Source: an uncultured Bacteroidales bacterium
Lineage (GTDB): Bacteria > Bacteroidota > Bacteroidia > Bacteroidales > UBA932
Assembly: GCA_947177525.1 (NCBI GenBank)
Contig: CAMWUW010000013.1
Span: 1-38,602 of the forward strand
Direction: 5' to 3'
DNA: 38,602 bases
Shown: piece after piece, positions 1 to 7,787 of the stretch
How positions within the stretch are numbered: the stretch's first letter is position 1
Layout of the letters: the number at the start of each line of letters is the position of its first letter
Translations under genes and position numbers: made by a program
Notes under the pieces: generated by a model
What the model was told of the DNA's origin: nothing
The model's database searches: none
What the model saw: only the letters and a program-made list of their open reading frames with translations

Positions 1-302
1 ACCTTAACGTCACGCTCCAACCCGTCTAAATTGACCACGAAGTTTTTGTCGCAAATGCTGAATCCTATGAAATAGTTTTCATTGAAATGCAGCAAATTCT
101 CCCCATAATGATACCATTCGTCCACACCATTGTCTCCGGAGTCTTGTATTTCATATTCCTCGGGTTGTCCGAATATCTCAAATACTTCATTCTTAGTCAA
201 TTTGGAGAATACTTTTATTCCGTTGACAGAGACCTGTGCATTTGCACTCATGCATGACAGCAGCACTGTCAGCATTGTGATTAATTTGATTTTAGTTTTC
301 AT
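1..302 (-). CDS. Secreted hypothetical protein, C-terminus cut off by window edge
   Basis: An open frame starts at ATG 302 and runs off the left edge (about 100 residues visible). The N-terminus is a clear Sec signal peptide: MKTK, then a hydrophobic stretch ending SANAQ, with likely cleavage before or after Ala-Gln. The mature part contains KLTKNEVFEIFGQPEEYE followed by a WYHYGENLLHF segment. This pattern (helix, G-x-P, then W-Y strands) loosely recalls BamE/SmpA-like small envelope proteins, but the match is by eye and weak. It starts 10 nt after the stop of the M23 lipoprotein gene and is probably co-transcribed with it. Function unknown. Confidence 0.7.
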   Translation of the reverse strand, partial: MKTKIKLITMLTVLLSCMSANAQVSVNGIKVFSKLTKNEVFEIFGQPEEYEIQDSGDNGVDEWYHYGENLLHFNENYFIGFSICDKNFVVNLDGLERDVK

Positions 303-312
303 GATCATATCG

Positions 313-2040
313 TTAAAAAGCATAATCAGCAAAAAGTTCTTTATCCTCCTCATCACATTTGATTCCTGTGATTTCTGTGGAACTTATTTTTCTCTTGTCA
401 GGCGAACGGGTGATTTTTCCGTTAAGATAGTCTTCGGGATTTATCCTGCTCCCGTTTTTTGTTACAGTAAGATGAAGATGAGGGAAATGTACATCAAATG
501 CATTCCCGGTACGGCCGCTGTATGCAATCACTTCTCCACGATAGACCCTGTCTCCAGGTCTGAAAGGTTGTCCTGTCCGCGGATTTATGGCTACAGGCTT
601 GCCTGCGTCCAGATGCCAGTAAGAAAATTTGACCGTCTCACCATTTATGTTTCCCTCTAATGTAAAACGATTCCCAGCCCCGTCTTGATCTCCTTCATAT
701 CCAGGAGGATATAGTTTAGAGCCGATTCTCATGGGCTGACATGTAACATATTTGTCTGTTTTGGAAATCACACCGTCACAAATGGCATATAAAGGGGTGC
801 CTGGCTCAGCATATAAATCTATACCGGAATGATGTTTACGATTGCCGTCTCTGTCAGTACGTGTCCACCCGAAAGTAGAGCCGATATAATTGGTCTTCCA
901 TTTGCTTGTAGGGGCGATTTTCATTTCGACCAGAGGATTTGCAAGCCCTCTTTCCTTGTCCCGGCAAGGAAGTTTTGCAGGGGCAAGAATGTTGATGAAA
1001 TAAGCTGTAGCCTCAATATCGGAACGTATCTGAAAAGAAACGTGAAACGGTTTACAGCTAAGGCTCCCGACCCATCTGCTGAAGTCAAAGCCCTTGTCAG
1101 GATTTGCACGGCAAATGACAAGTGCGTCCTTAACATATTCGCCAGAGCCTGAAACTTGGCCTCCAGAAGTGGTATGCAATGAAATACGGTATTTTACGGG
1201 CTCATAAGGATGCGGAGGCCCTCCACCTCCGCCGGATTCAATGGGGCGCAAATCATCAAACTCATCGTGTCCGTCATAATCATCCCAATTGTCAGGATAC
1301 CATTTGGACGGTGGTTTTAGAGAGCATTCCGCAATGCAGTAGCTGGCTTCAAGTTCTTTGGAGAAGGAGTCTTCAGAATCACTCTTCGTATTGACTGTCG
1401 TCGGTATTGAAAGATATCTCTTGCCGGAATAGGCTTCATCTTCCTCCAAAGGTATAAACTGCGCGTCACCTATAGGACCATCTCCATAAGTATATATGTC
1501 ATGCAGGTTTCCGTACAGGTCGGAGAACAAGATGATGCCGCGGTAAGTGCTCTTTTCCAGAAAGCTCACGGAAGAAGCACCATACATGTTAATGTAGCTC
1601 ACATCTGGAATCATGGTAGCGACTGTCTTGATTACGGAACCGTTCAGAGTGTCGGATGTCTCTATCAGAAAAGTCTTCACAAAAGTGGTCGAATCCTCGT
1701 CATAGCGGTAATGTCTTGTCATGCTGAACATCACCTTCTTTTCGTTGCGGTTGTCAAGAAAAGGAATTTGTTTCACTATTAGGGATTTGAAGGCAATCTG
1801 CTCTGATGCCTCGCGGTCAAGGAGAGATTCCAGGCTCACCATTTCGGCGTCTCTGTCCCCGCTTTTTGTCTTGTAACAATCATTACCTTTAAGGTCGGCA
1901 AAAAGAAAAAGATTGTCTGTGCTGACCATGATGTCATCATATTCACCCGGAAGTGATACGAATGATTGGTTTTCCAGTACGCCGGATATGCTGCAAGAAA
2001 GCAGAACCGACAAAGAAAACAGAGAAAGGAGACGTTTCAT
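313..2040 (-). CDS. M23-family peptidase lipoprotein with InlB-like B-repeat
   Basis: 575 aa. A short signal peptide ends in the lipobox LLSC (Cys16), so the protein should be lipid-anchored. Residues 17-265 match no family I recognise. A Gly/Pro linker (about 269-280) leads to a divergent InlB-type B-repeat at about 283-350 (YRISLHTTSGGQVSGSGEY...GFDFSRWVG). The C-terminal M23/LytM domain (about 385-540) carries the zinc motif H404-x3-D408, the extra active-site His476 (YWHL) and H521-L-H523. These are the residues expected of an active zinc endopeptidase acting on peptide crosslinks, normally peptidoglycan. M23 proteins can also be inactive or act on other substrates, but no key residue is missing here. 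It is followed 10 nt later by a small secreted protein. Start ATG 2040 sits just downstream of a good promoter. Confidence 0.87.
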   Translation of the reverse strand: MKRLLSLFSLSVLLSCSISGVLENQSFVSLPGEYDDIMVSTDNLFLFADLKGNDCYKTKSGDRDAEMVSLESLLDREASEQIAFKSLIVKQIPFLDNRNEKKVMFSMTRHYRYDEDSTTFVKTFLIETSDTLNGSVIKTVATMIPDVSYINMYGASSVSFLEKSTYRGIILFSDLYGNLHDIYTYGDGPIGDAQFIPLEEDEAYSGKRYLSIPTTVNTKSDSEDSFSKELEASYCIAECSLKPPSKWYPDNWDDYDGHDEFDDLRPIESGGGGGPPHPYEPVKYRISLHTTSGGQVSGSGEYVKDALVICRANPDKGFDFSRWVGSLSCKPFHVSFQIRSDIEATAYFINILAPAKLPCRDKERGLANPLVEMKIAPTSKWKTNYIGSTFGWTRTDRDGNRKHHSGIDLYAEPGTPLYAICDGVISKTDKYVTCQPMRIGSKLYPPGYEGDQDGAGNRFTLEGNINGETVKFSYWHLDAGKPVAINPRTGQPFRPGDRVYRGEVIAYSGRTGNAFDVHFPHLHLTVTKNGSRINPEDYLNGKITRSPDKRKISSTEITGIKCDEEDKELFADYAF

Positions 2041-2068
2041 AAGGCATAAGTCTTATGGGTTAACATCA

Positions 2069-2098
2069 CAAATATAAGGAAATTACGATAAAAACAAC
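2069..2098 (-). promoter_or_regulatory. Bacteroidetes-type promoter for the M23 lipoprotein gene
   Basis: On the minus strand a -7 element TATATTTG (2069-2076) is preceded, after 18 nt, by GTTG (2095-2098), close to the TTTG -33 consensus. The predicted start is near 2061, about 20 nt before the ATG at 2040. Confidence 0.55.
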
Positions 2099-2189
2099 CC
2101 TCTTTCCTGATAATCTGCGGGAAATGTCATAATGCTGATGCCTTCTCCTTTAAGGCCACTCTGGTCTGAGATTTTTGGCGTCGGGAGGC

Positions 2190-3548
2190 TTATACTTTCC
2201 TGTTTTTCCAGCGGCCGCTTTTCATGTAGAACCAGCTCAGCAGCAGAACGGAGAGCGAATAGACGTGCTCGGAAGTCCAGCAGATGGCAATGTCTGACCT
2301 TAGCATCATTATGACGACAGTGCAGTAAACTATGTAGATTGCCAGGGCCACGATTTCGAGGCGGAATGCCGTTTTGGTACTTCCGGTTCCCGATACGGCC
2401 TGAAAACATACCTGTGCGCCCACAGTCAGCAAATAGGATGACAGGACTACGAGCATGGACGGCACTGTGGCTTCAATAAGGTCGGGAATGTCCGTATATA
2501 TCCGTATGACCGCGCGGGGAAAGATTGCGCAAACTGTTATCATGCAGATTATTATGCCGTATGTCAACTTGAGTATGCGTTTGACTATGGACATTACCTT
2601 ATCCTGTCTGCCTTCGCCTATTATGTTGCTTACAAGCGTGCTGCATGTGGATGAGAATGCGGACAGGACCATCCAGAACAGGCCTGATATGCTTCTTGCG
2701 ATATTTGATACGGCCAACGCGCGCTCGCCAAGATGCTCGATATATATGAAGAATATGAACCATGTCGAAAGAGATACCACTCCCTGTATCATTGTCCATG
2801 TGCATATCGGCATCATTCCTTTCAGCTCTGCCAATTCTAATCTGCCTGCCTTGTCAAGCCCGAATCTGGGCCTGTCGCATTTGAATTTTGTATATATGAC
2901 GAAAAATATAAGCGACACGCCCTCCGCAAGGCTGGAACCTATTGCCGCCCCAGTTATGCCGAGGGCTGGCATTCCGAGATTGCCGAAAATGAGTATCCAG
3001 TTGAACAGCACATTGGACAGTACCATCACTATTGAGTTGAGGGTGAGTGTCTTTGTTTGTGTGGTGCCGACATAAAATGCGCGGAACATGGCAGTGGCGA
3101 AGGCGAACACAAGGCCCGGGAGACGCCAGCGCACATAGCTGAGAGCGGCTCCGTAAATTACTTCTGATGAAACGATTGAACGCATCAGCGTCGGAGAGAA
3201 CAGTTCAGATATGGTAATCATGACTCCAGCCAGGAGCATCATCGCGTAAAGCCCGTTCCAGAACACTTTGCCCGCTTCGGTGAATCTGCCTTCTCCGTTG
3301 CGCCTGCCGATTATGATCTGTGCCCCGAGGCTGAATCCGAATCCGGTCATGAAGATGACCATGTAGAATATCATGGCGATGGCTGATGCCCCAAGCTCAA
3401 TTTCACCGACCCTCCCGAGAAATGCCGTGTCGGTCATTCCTATCAGCTGTTCCATGATAAGGCTGATGAGAATCGGATAGGCTACTTTCCATATATTCCT
3501 GTATGAGTATTTTTCCACTTCCGGACGTTTGATTGTGCTTGCTGTCAT
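2190..3548 (-). CDS. MATE family multidrug/toxin efflux transporter
   Basis: 452 aa from ATG 3548. An inner-membrane cation-coupled antiporter of the MATE superfamily. Family signs are the opening NIWKVAYPILISLIMEQL, then TAFLGRVGEIELGASAIA near the first helix pair, about 12 hydrophobic segments arranged as two similar halves, and an FGFSLGAQIIIGRRNGEG loop. The frame is open for 29 more codons upstream, but that stretch has only a TTG start and overlaps a promoter (3605-3636), so the ATG MTASTIKRPE is chosen. Length is normal for the family. Substrate cannot be read from the sequence. It is probably a single-gene unit: a terminator lies upstream (3691-3740) and the next gene (2040) has its own promoter. 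Confidence 0.92.
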   Translation of the reverse strand: MTASTIKRPEVEKYSYRNIWKVAYPILISLIMEQLIGMTDTAFLGRVGEIELGASAIAMIFYMVIFMTGFGFSLGAQIIIGRRNGEGRFTEAGKVFWNGLYAMMLLAGVMITISELFSPTLMRSIVSSEVIYGAALSYVRWRLPGLVFAFATAMFRAFYVGTTQTKTLTLNSIVMVLSNVLFNWILIFGNLGMPALGITGAAIGSSLAEGVSLIFFVIYTKFKCDRPRFGLDKAGRLELAELKGMMPICTWTMIQGVVSLSTWFIFFIYIEHLGERALAVSNIARSISGLFWMVLSAFSSTCSTLVSNIIGEGRQDKVMSIVKRILKLTYGIIICMITVCAIFPRAVIRIYTDIPDLIEATVPSMLVVLSSYLLTVGAQVCFQAVSGTGSTKTAFRLEIVALAIYIVYCTVVIMMLRSDIAICWTSEHVYSLSVLLLSWFYMKSGRWKNRKV

Positions 3549-3604
3549 GCTGTCTTTGATTTTTATATGCTGACCCGATGATGCAGGGGCATTGAAACGG
3601 CCGG

Positions 3605-3636
3605 CAAAGATACTGCTTTCCGCTTTCCGTTGCAAA
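3605..3636 (-). promoter_or_regulatory. Promoter of the MATE gene
   Basis: TTTG (3633-3636), 20 nt, TATCTTTG (3605-3612) on the minus strand: close to the Bacteroidetes -33/-7 consensus. Predicted start near 3598, giving a leader of about 50 nt before ATG 3548. It lies inside the upstream part of the long open frame, which argues against the longer N-terminus. Confidence 0.65.
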
Positions 3637-3684
3637 CCGCTTTACTCTGTATATTGTTCCGATGTCATGATTTGCCTTTGGTAC

Positions 3685-3822
3685 GGATGAACAAGAAAAA
3701 GGGGCTTGACCAATATTTCAGTCAGCCCCTTTTTCTTGTTTTTCGATAAGGTCAACCTCGACCTTGTCACCAAATGTCCAAATCCCAGAGAGTTATTCTG
3801 AATTTTTAGTCACTTCTGCAAT
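3685..3822 (-). repeat. Dispersed 3' element, copy A
   Basis: Read on the minus strand this is a close match to 7788-7932 on the plus strand. The core TCAGAATAACTCTCTGGG plus about 20 further bases differs at one position. It is followed in both copies by a small palindrome AGGTnGACCT, then AAGAAAAAGGGGCTtGA, a loop, and TCAGCCCC with a T-rich tail. This copy begins about 30-45 nt after the stop of the gene at 3850-4815 and is in sense with it. The remaining gap (3549-3849) holds only this element and the MATE promoter. Confidence 0.8.
3691..3740 (-). terminator. Strong intrinsic terminator (part of repeat copy A)
   Basis: Near-perfect 19-bp inverted repeat ACAAGAAAAAGGGGC(t)TGAC / GTCAGCCCCTTTTTCTTGT with one bulged base and a 10-nt loop. 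The A/T-rich outer arm supplies a U-run on either strand. On the minus strand it should end transcription from the paralogue pair at 5611-3850. Confidence 0.8.
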
Positions 3823-3849
3823 TGCCGTGACTGCCGTTGCAGGTATGGA

Positions 3850-4815
3850 CTAAAATACGACAGTAAATATGATTGAGATGTTATGGACAGAGTTGTCCGT
3901 GCCTCCTATGTTTATCATAGGCGTGATTGACGGACTGTAGCGTATGCCTATCTTTGCACTGTAGTCTCCTATTCCGGCCTCCATAATTGGCCGTAACTGG
4001 AATCCTGTCCTGGAGGCCTCTGACACGGTCTGCTTTTCCTTGTTCCCGTTTGCCTTGACAACAATGATTCCTTCACCTTTGAAAGAAAATCCTGCCGCAA
4101 GTCCGGCTTTCCAATAGAAGTTTCCGTATCCGTATTTTTTCTGCGGAAAAAAATGCTGTCCTGTGTGTACGGAGAACATGCAGTTCTTGTTGAACAGTTT
4201 GGAAATCACGGTTATCCCGGACATTGTCGCTTTCATTCTCGGCTCTTCGAGGATAATTTCTGCGCCTCCTCCGATATACCATGAGGAATTTTCCCTGAAA
4301 TAATAGTCGCAGGCAACTCCAAGGGTTACTGAATATCCGGCTGAGTTGTGATAATACTTGTCTGCATCAACAGTAGTTCCTGTAATATCAGAATATGAGA
4401 GTCCGCCTCCTGCCGTGAAACCCGCATAAAACCGTTTCTTTCGTCTTGCCGCCTCTATAAGTTCCTCTTCAGTTTTTGTCTGGCGGGTCTTTGCCGGTGA
4501 ACCGTATGCCATGCCGGCCGATATGCCGCCGGACGGTTTCCCGGCTGACATCTCTGAAATTCCTCCTCCGTCTACTTTGTTGAATGTTTCCTTATGTCCG
4601 TTTGAAAATACGATATGGGCAATTCTGCTTTTCGTTATAGTGAATTTCGGCCCTTCAAGGTTGTCGGCCCGGTAATATTCCACATTGTCCGGATTGACGG
4701 CAGTGATTTTGGCTTCGGCAGAAGTGCCGTCCCTGAACACAATGGTGTCGTGTGTCTGGGCGTATGCCGTAAATAAGGCAAGCGCCATTATTGACGATAT
4801 GATTATTCGTTTCAT
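3850..4815 (-). CDS. Secreted protein: paralogue-family N-domain plus outer-membrane beta-barrel-like C-domain
   Basis: 321 aa. Signal peptide MKRIIISSIMALALFTAYAQ. Residues about 20-82 form a small domain also found in the two paralogues at 4856-5611 and 10979-11779: D-x-I-V-F-R-D-G, EAKI, D-x-V-E-Y-Y, DNLEGP, then IAHIVFSNG-x4-F. A linker rich in Gly, Ser and Lys (about 83-128) follows. The rest (about 130-321) alternates aromatic and small residues (YAGFTAGGGLSYS, YWKAGLAAGFSF) and ends in a terminal Phe after ISIIFTVV, as expected for an outer-membrane beta-barrel. The other two family members instead end in hydrophobic helices. It lies 40 nt downstream of its paralogue, probably in one transcript, and is followed by a strong terminator. 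Function unknown. Confidence 0.8.
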   Translation of the reverse strand: MKRIIISSIMALALFTAYAQTHDTIVFRDGTSAEAKITAVNPDNVEYYRADNLEGPKFTITKSRIAHIVFSNGHKETFNKVDGGGISEMSAGKPSGGISAGMAYGSPAKTRQTKTEEELIEAARRKKRFYAGFTAGGGLSYSDITGTTVDADKYYHNSAGYSVTLGVACDYYFRENSSWYIGGGAEIILEEPRMKATMSGITVISKLFNKNCMFSVHTGQHFFPQKKYGYGNFYWKAGLAAGFSFKGEGIIVVKANGNKEKQTVSEASRTGFQLRPIMEAGIGDYSAKIGIRYSPSITPMINIGGTDNSVHNISIIFTVVF

Positions 4816-4855
4816 GACGGATTTGATGTTATGCCCTGGTGTGTCTTGTTGTGTG

Positions 4856-5611
4856 TCAGAAATTCAGGGCAAGGCCTATTCCGTACTTCTGCCCTCCGAA
4901 AGTGAGTGCGGAATTATTCTGCCTGTTGTATTCTTCTCCTATTTTCTTGACATTTCTGCTGCCGATTATATCGAGTGGAATACCGATTGCCATAGGAATA
5001 AGGGATCCGGGAAGTATGAGTGCCGCCATCTGGCTGCCTGTCAAAGAGCCTTCCGGTGCAAGCGCCACGCCGAGCAGGGAGCCTACAAGCCAGCCGGCGC
5101 CGAAGCACCAGCACCATTCACCGGCATTTGCCATCAATGAATAGGACAGATATTTTGAATACATCTGTACATCTGCCATGTCTGTGGATTCAATTTCACG
5201 CAGAGGCCTTCCCTGTGGGTCGACAAAGAAAAGTTTTTTGTTTGCATATTTGACGGTAGCCGAATAGACTGCCTGATTCTGCGGAAGGTATGGAGAGGTA
5301 TAGCCTGGATTGCCTGCTGCAGGCATTATGGCTTCTTCGTGTGAGCTTACGATTTTGCCCTGTGCATTGAAATACTGCATTGCACCGTTGGCGAATTTGA
5401 TGCTTACTATGTCGCATGTTCCGGACTTGAAGACAGGCCCGTCTGGGAGATCCTTGCGCTTGTAGGTTACTGTGTCATCTGTGATTTCACTTACTTGTGC
5501 TTCAACGATCGAATAGTCTCTCATGGTGATGATGTCCTGTGCCTTGAGGGCAGAGGCGCTGATGACGAGCATGATTGCTGCCAATGACATTTTCTTTAGC
5601 ATGGTTTTCAT
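4856..5611 (-). CDS. Secreted/membrane hypothetical protein, second member of the paralogue family
   Basis: 251 aa. Signal peptide ending SALKAQ, then the shared N-domain (about 25-82): DIITMRDYSIVEAQVSEI, DTVTYKRKDL, GP, IVSIKFANGAMQYF. The second half contains hydrophobic segments (CFGAGWLVGSLLGVALAP; ALILPGSLIPMAIGIPL), then KKIGEEYNRQNN and a GIGLALNF tail closely like the third paralogue (GVGLSLNF end). That ending could be a final beta strand or simply a conserved tail. It is the first gene after the 5645-6011 structured leader; its ATG is 33 nt beyond the leader's terminator-like hairpin, so its expression may depend on read-through. No known function recognised. Confidence 0.78.
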   Translation of the reverse strand: MKTMLKKMSLAAIMLVISASALKAQDIITMRDYSIVEAQVSEITDDTVTYKRKDLPDGPVFKSGTCDIVSIKFANGAMQYFNAQGKIVSSHEEAIMPAAGNPGYTSPYLPQNQAVYSATVKYANKKLFFVDPQGRPLREIESTDMADVQMYSKYLSYSLMANAGEWCWCFGAGWLVGSLLGVALAPEGSLTGSQMAALILPGSLIPMAIGIPLDIIGSRNVKKIGEEYNRQNNSALTFGGQKYGIGLALNF

Positions 5612-5644
5612 GGATATGTAAAATTATGGTTGGTTTGCATGCAT

Positions 5645-5737
5645 AAAAAAGCGTGGAACTCTAATCCGCCGCCCGTTCTGTGCTTAGAGGCCTTCGCATG
5701 CCCGGTATAGCAGAACGGGCAACATCGAAGTCCACGC
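5645..5737 (-). terminator. Terminator-like hairpin ahead of the paralogue pair
   Basis: Minus strand: GCGTGGA (5737-5731) pairs with TCCACGC (5657-5651), and the inner CCCGTTCTG (5719-5711) pairs with CAGAACGGG (5680-5672). An internal loop of 11/14 nt lies between the stems and a 30-nt apical loop on top, directly followed by TTTTTT (5650-5645). The next start codon is at 5611. Confidence 0.6.
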
Positions 5738-5935
5738 AGATATGCCAAACCGGTATCTGCGATTACAGATGCCGCCATTAATGCATACCCATGAACATCT
5801 ACCGCTGCCTTGGCCCTGACTATACCTGAAAGTTGCGAAGTTTCTAAGCATCAAGACAAAGCGTAAAGTAAACGCTTGAGTTTATATGTCTGTTTCCGCC
5901 TGTGTCCCGCATGGGAGCACAAGCACGAAACGTTG

Positions 5936-5943
5936 CAAATATA
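5936..5943 (-). promoter_or_regulatory. Inner -7 promoter element for the structured RNA
   Basis: TATATTTG on the minus strand in the context TTTGCTATATTTG, identical to the outer element at 6019-6026. The -33 match is imperfect (TTTG at spacings 15 and 23 instead of 19). Predicted start near 5930. Confidence 0.4.
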
Positions 5944-5965
5944 GCAAAAAGTCAAGAGCAAAGCA

Positions 5966-5979
5966 TCAAACTTGTTTGA
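5966..5979. promoter_or_regulatory. Inverted repeat, possible operator
   Basis: TCAAAC-tt-GTTTGA, 6-bp perfect arms, at about -30 to -45 relative to the inner -7 element (5936-5943) and downstream of the outer promoter. Position suits a regulator site, but the arms are short and chance is possible. Confidence 0.25.
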
Positions 5980-6018
5980 ATGTTCTGCCGAGGCGTAAGC
6001 GTATATATGTGCAGAGCA

Positions 6019-6049
6019 CAAATATAGCAAATGTTTTTTGTGTGCCAAA
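6019..6049 (-). promoter_or_regulatory. Canonical outer promoter for the structured RNA / paralogue operon
   Basis: TTTG (6046-6049), exactly 19 nt, TATATTTG (6019-6026) on the minus strand: a full match to the Bacteroidetes consensus. Predicted start near 6012, about 400 nt upstream of the ATG at 5611. Confidence 0.65.
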
Positions 6050-6161
6050 GCGTTGGTGTATTTCATGGCGTGCCTGTTATGTGGTCCGGGCCTGTGGCAC
6101 TTGCCATGGCGTTTTTTTCGGGTCATGGGCAGTCTTGCAAATAATATTGGGAAATAGTAGT

Positions 6162-6169
6162 TATATTTG
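6162..6169 (+). promoter_or_regulatory. Putative -7 element for the C1 peptidase gene
   Basis: TATATTTG on the plus strand; no good TTTG at the right distance. It would give a leader of about 125 nt, which holds a GTCCG/CGGAC hairpin just after the start and two copies of GATGGCATTCC (6217-6227, 6252-6262). The rest of the gap between 6050 and 6160 shows only a TGGCA/TGCCA hairpin followed by seven Ts (about 6093-6119). Confidence 0.4.
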
Positions 6170-6299
6170 CTGTCCGTTGGCGGCGGACGTGGGCCATGTT
6201 GTGTGCCACGGGCCAAGATGGCATTCCTGGTCAAGAGGACTTCCGGACAAGGATGGCATTCCGTGCCGTGCATTGATAAATTCTAAAAACACAGATATT

Positions 6300-7766
6300 A
6301 TGAAAAAAGTACTTATTGCGGCTGCCTTCTTGGCGGCGTCAGTCTTCCCGGCGGTGTCCCAGCAGAGGGCCGGAAGCCAGGAAGGGGGCATCTCCCCGGA
6401 AATGCTTGAGCAGATAAGCAGAGGGTATGAGGATACACCTGCAGACAAGGCAATCAGAAACGCCCTTGCAGGGACGGCAATCAATGTTCTGGCCGTAAAT
6501 TCCGAAAACGCGGCCATGATTGACACTCATTTTTCAGACCGTGTGAAGACAAAGGGCATCACGGACCAGAAATCTTCCGGACGCTGCTGGCTCTTCACCG
6601 GATTGAACGTCCTTCGTGCCAAGATGATTGACAAATATGGACTTGCATCCTTCGAATTTTCCCAGAACTATCTGTTTTTCTATGACCAGCTGGAAAAATC
6701 CAATCTTTTCCTCCAGGGCATAATCGACACCAGGGAACTTCCTGCAGACGACAGGACTGTTGACTGGCTGTTCTCCAATCCTCTCAGTGACGGCGGACAG
6801 TTCACCGGTGTGTCCAATCTCATAACCAAGTACGGTGTGGTCCCGTCTGAGGTGATGCCTGAGACATACTGCAGCAACAATACTTCCCAGATGTCCATGC
6901 TCCTGAAGCTGAAGCTCCGTGAGGACGGACTCAGGCTGCGCGGCTCGTGGTCGGAGTCTGTGGCCGCAGCCGGAAAACTGTCTAGAAAGTCACGTGAGGC
7001 AGCCCTTGCGAATGCTGAAAAGGAACTCCGCAAGATGAAGACTGAAATGCTTTCGGAGGTATACCATTTCCTTGTGCTGTGTCTCGGTGAGCCTCCTGTC
7101 AGATTCGAATGGGCGATGTATGACAAGGATGACAAACTGGTGAGCGTCAAGGAATATACGCCAAAGTCGTTCTATGGTGAATATATCGGTGAGGATCTTG
7201 AGAACAACTATGTCATGGTGATGAACGACCCTTGCCGTGAATATGGAAAGGTATATGAAATAGAATATGACCGCCATGTGTATGACGGACATAACTGGCT
7301 TTACATCAATCTTCCTGTCGAACGCATAAAGGAAATGGCCATCGCTTCCATCAAGGACAATACTGCAATGTATTTTTCATGTGATGTCGGAAAATTCTTC
7401 AGCCGCACCAAGGGTACCCTTGATCTGGCGAACTATGACTATGAATCGCTTTCCGGATTTACTTTCGGGATGGACAAGAAGGAAAGGGTGCAGACGCATG
7501 CCAGCGGTTCGTCCCATGCAATGACCCTTATTGCCGTTGATATAGACAAGGAGTCGGGGCTTCCTGCGAAATGGATGGTCGAGAACAGCTGGGGACCTTC
7601 TGCCGGCTACAAGGGCTGCCTGATTATGACGGACGAGTGGTTCAATGAATATATGTTCCGCCTTGTGCTGGAGAAGAAATATGTTCCGCAGGATATCCTT
7701 GACATGCTGAACCAGGAACCGGTTGCTCTCCCTGCATGGGATCCTATGTTCCTGCCGGAGGAATAG
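6300..7766 (+). CDS. pepC: Secreted C1-family cysteine peptidase (aminopeptidase C / bleomycin hydrolase type)
   Basis: 488 aa from ATG 6300 (MKKVLIAAAF). The frame is open further upstream, but that part overlaps promoters and lacks a signal, so the short start is chosen. Signal peptide residues 1-20 (ending AVSQ) imply export, unlike the cytosolic PepC of lactic acid bacteria. The papain-fold catalytic set is complete: Gln90 and Cys96 in ITDQKSSGRCW, His406 in SGSSHAM, Asn429 in VENSWG. The order and spacing fit the bleomycin-hydrolase subgroup (C1B), which trims N-terminal residues from peptides, often as a hexamer. The tail extends to the C-terminus without obvious truncation. It is a single gene, with repeat copy B acting as its terminator. 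Confidence 0.92.
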   Translation: MKKVLIAAAFLAASVFPAVSQQRAGSQEGGISPEMLEQISRGYEDTPADKAIRNALAGTAINVLAVNSENAAMIDTHFSDRVKTKGITDQKSSGRCWLFTGLNVLRAKMIDKYGLASFEFSQNYLFFYDQLEKSNLFLQGIIDTRELPADDRTVDWLFSNPLSDGGQFTGVSNLITKYGVVPSEVMPETYCSNNTSQMSMLLKLKLREDGLRLRGSWSESVAAAGKLSRKSREAALANAEKELRKMKTEMLSEVYHFLVLCLGEPPVRFEWAMYDKDDKLVSVKEYTPKSFYGEYIGEDLENNYVMVMNDPCREYGKVYEIEYDRHVYDGHNWLYINLPVERIKEMAIASIKDNTAMYFSCDVGKFFSRTKGTLDLANYDYESLSGFTFGMDKKERVQTHASGSSHAMTLIAVDIDKESGLPAKWMVENSWGPSAGYKGCLIMTDEWFNEYMFRLVLEKKYVPQDILDMLNQEPVALPAWDPMFLPEE

Positions 7767-7787
7767 CCGAGTTGGATTTGATATTCT

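Larger units (their letters stand above)
5645..6011 (-). ncRNA. Candidate structured RNA or attenuator leader (class not recognised)
   Basis: Minus-strand transcript predicted from tandem promoter elements (6019-6049, 5936-5943) to a U-run at 5650-5645. Visible structure: hairpins at 5899-5928 and 5859-5877 (AAGCGT/ACGCTT); a long-range helix between 5820-5850 and 5681-5710 in three blocks (TGCTTAGA, CTTCGCA, GGTATAG with their complements), extended by CAG/CTG and GGGC/GCCC; an AGATG/CATCT stem and a GCAGATA/TATCTGC hairpin inside it; and a final terminator-like hairpin. The long-range helix and the terminator share bases (CCCGTTCTG), so they could compete as in an attenuator or riboswitch. 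It could also be an independent RNA ending at the U-run. I could not match it to SRP, 6S, tmRNA, RNase P or a known riboswitch. Confidence 0.5.

Noticed and set aside
4856..5144. Plus-strand open frames over the paralogue pair and similar antisense frames in the dcw cluster
   Set aside because: They are shadows: they lie antisense to genes with signal peptides or family motifs and show no motif of their own.
5780..5830. SRP (4.5S) RNA: minus strand has GTCAGGGCCAAGGCAGCGG, like the CAGG...GGAA...AGCA loop
   Set aside because: The GGAA tetraloop is missing (only AA between CC and GG), AGCA reads AGCG, and the flanks do not pair as the SRP stem requires. An Infernal search would settle it.
5800..5830. 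Cobalamin riboswitch box (AGTCAGG...)
   Set aside because: Only AGTCAGG matches; the rest of the B12 box and the other conserved blocks are absent.
5886..6299. Long N-terminal extension of the C1 peptidase frame
   Set aside because: It overlaps the minus-strand promoters, has no signal peptide at its start and reads as low-complexity non-coding translation; the signal peptide begins at ATG 6300.
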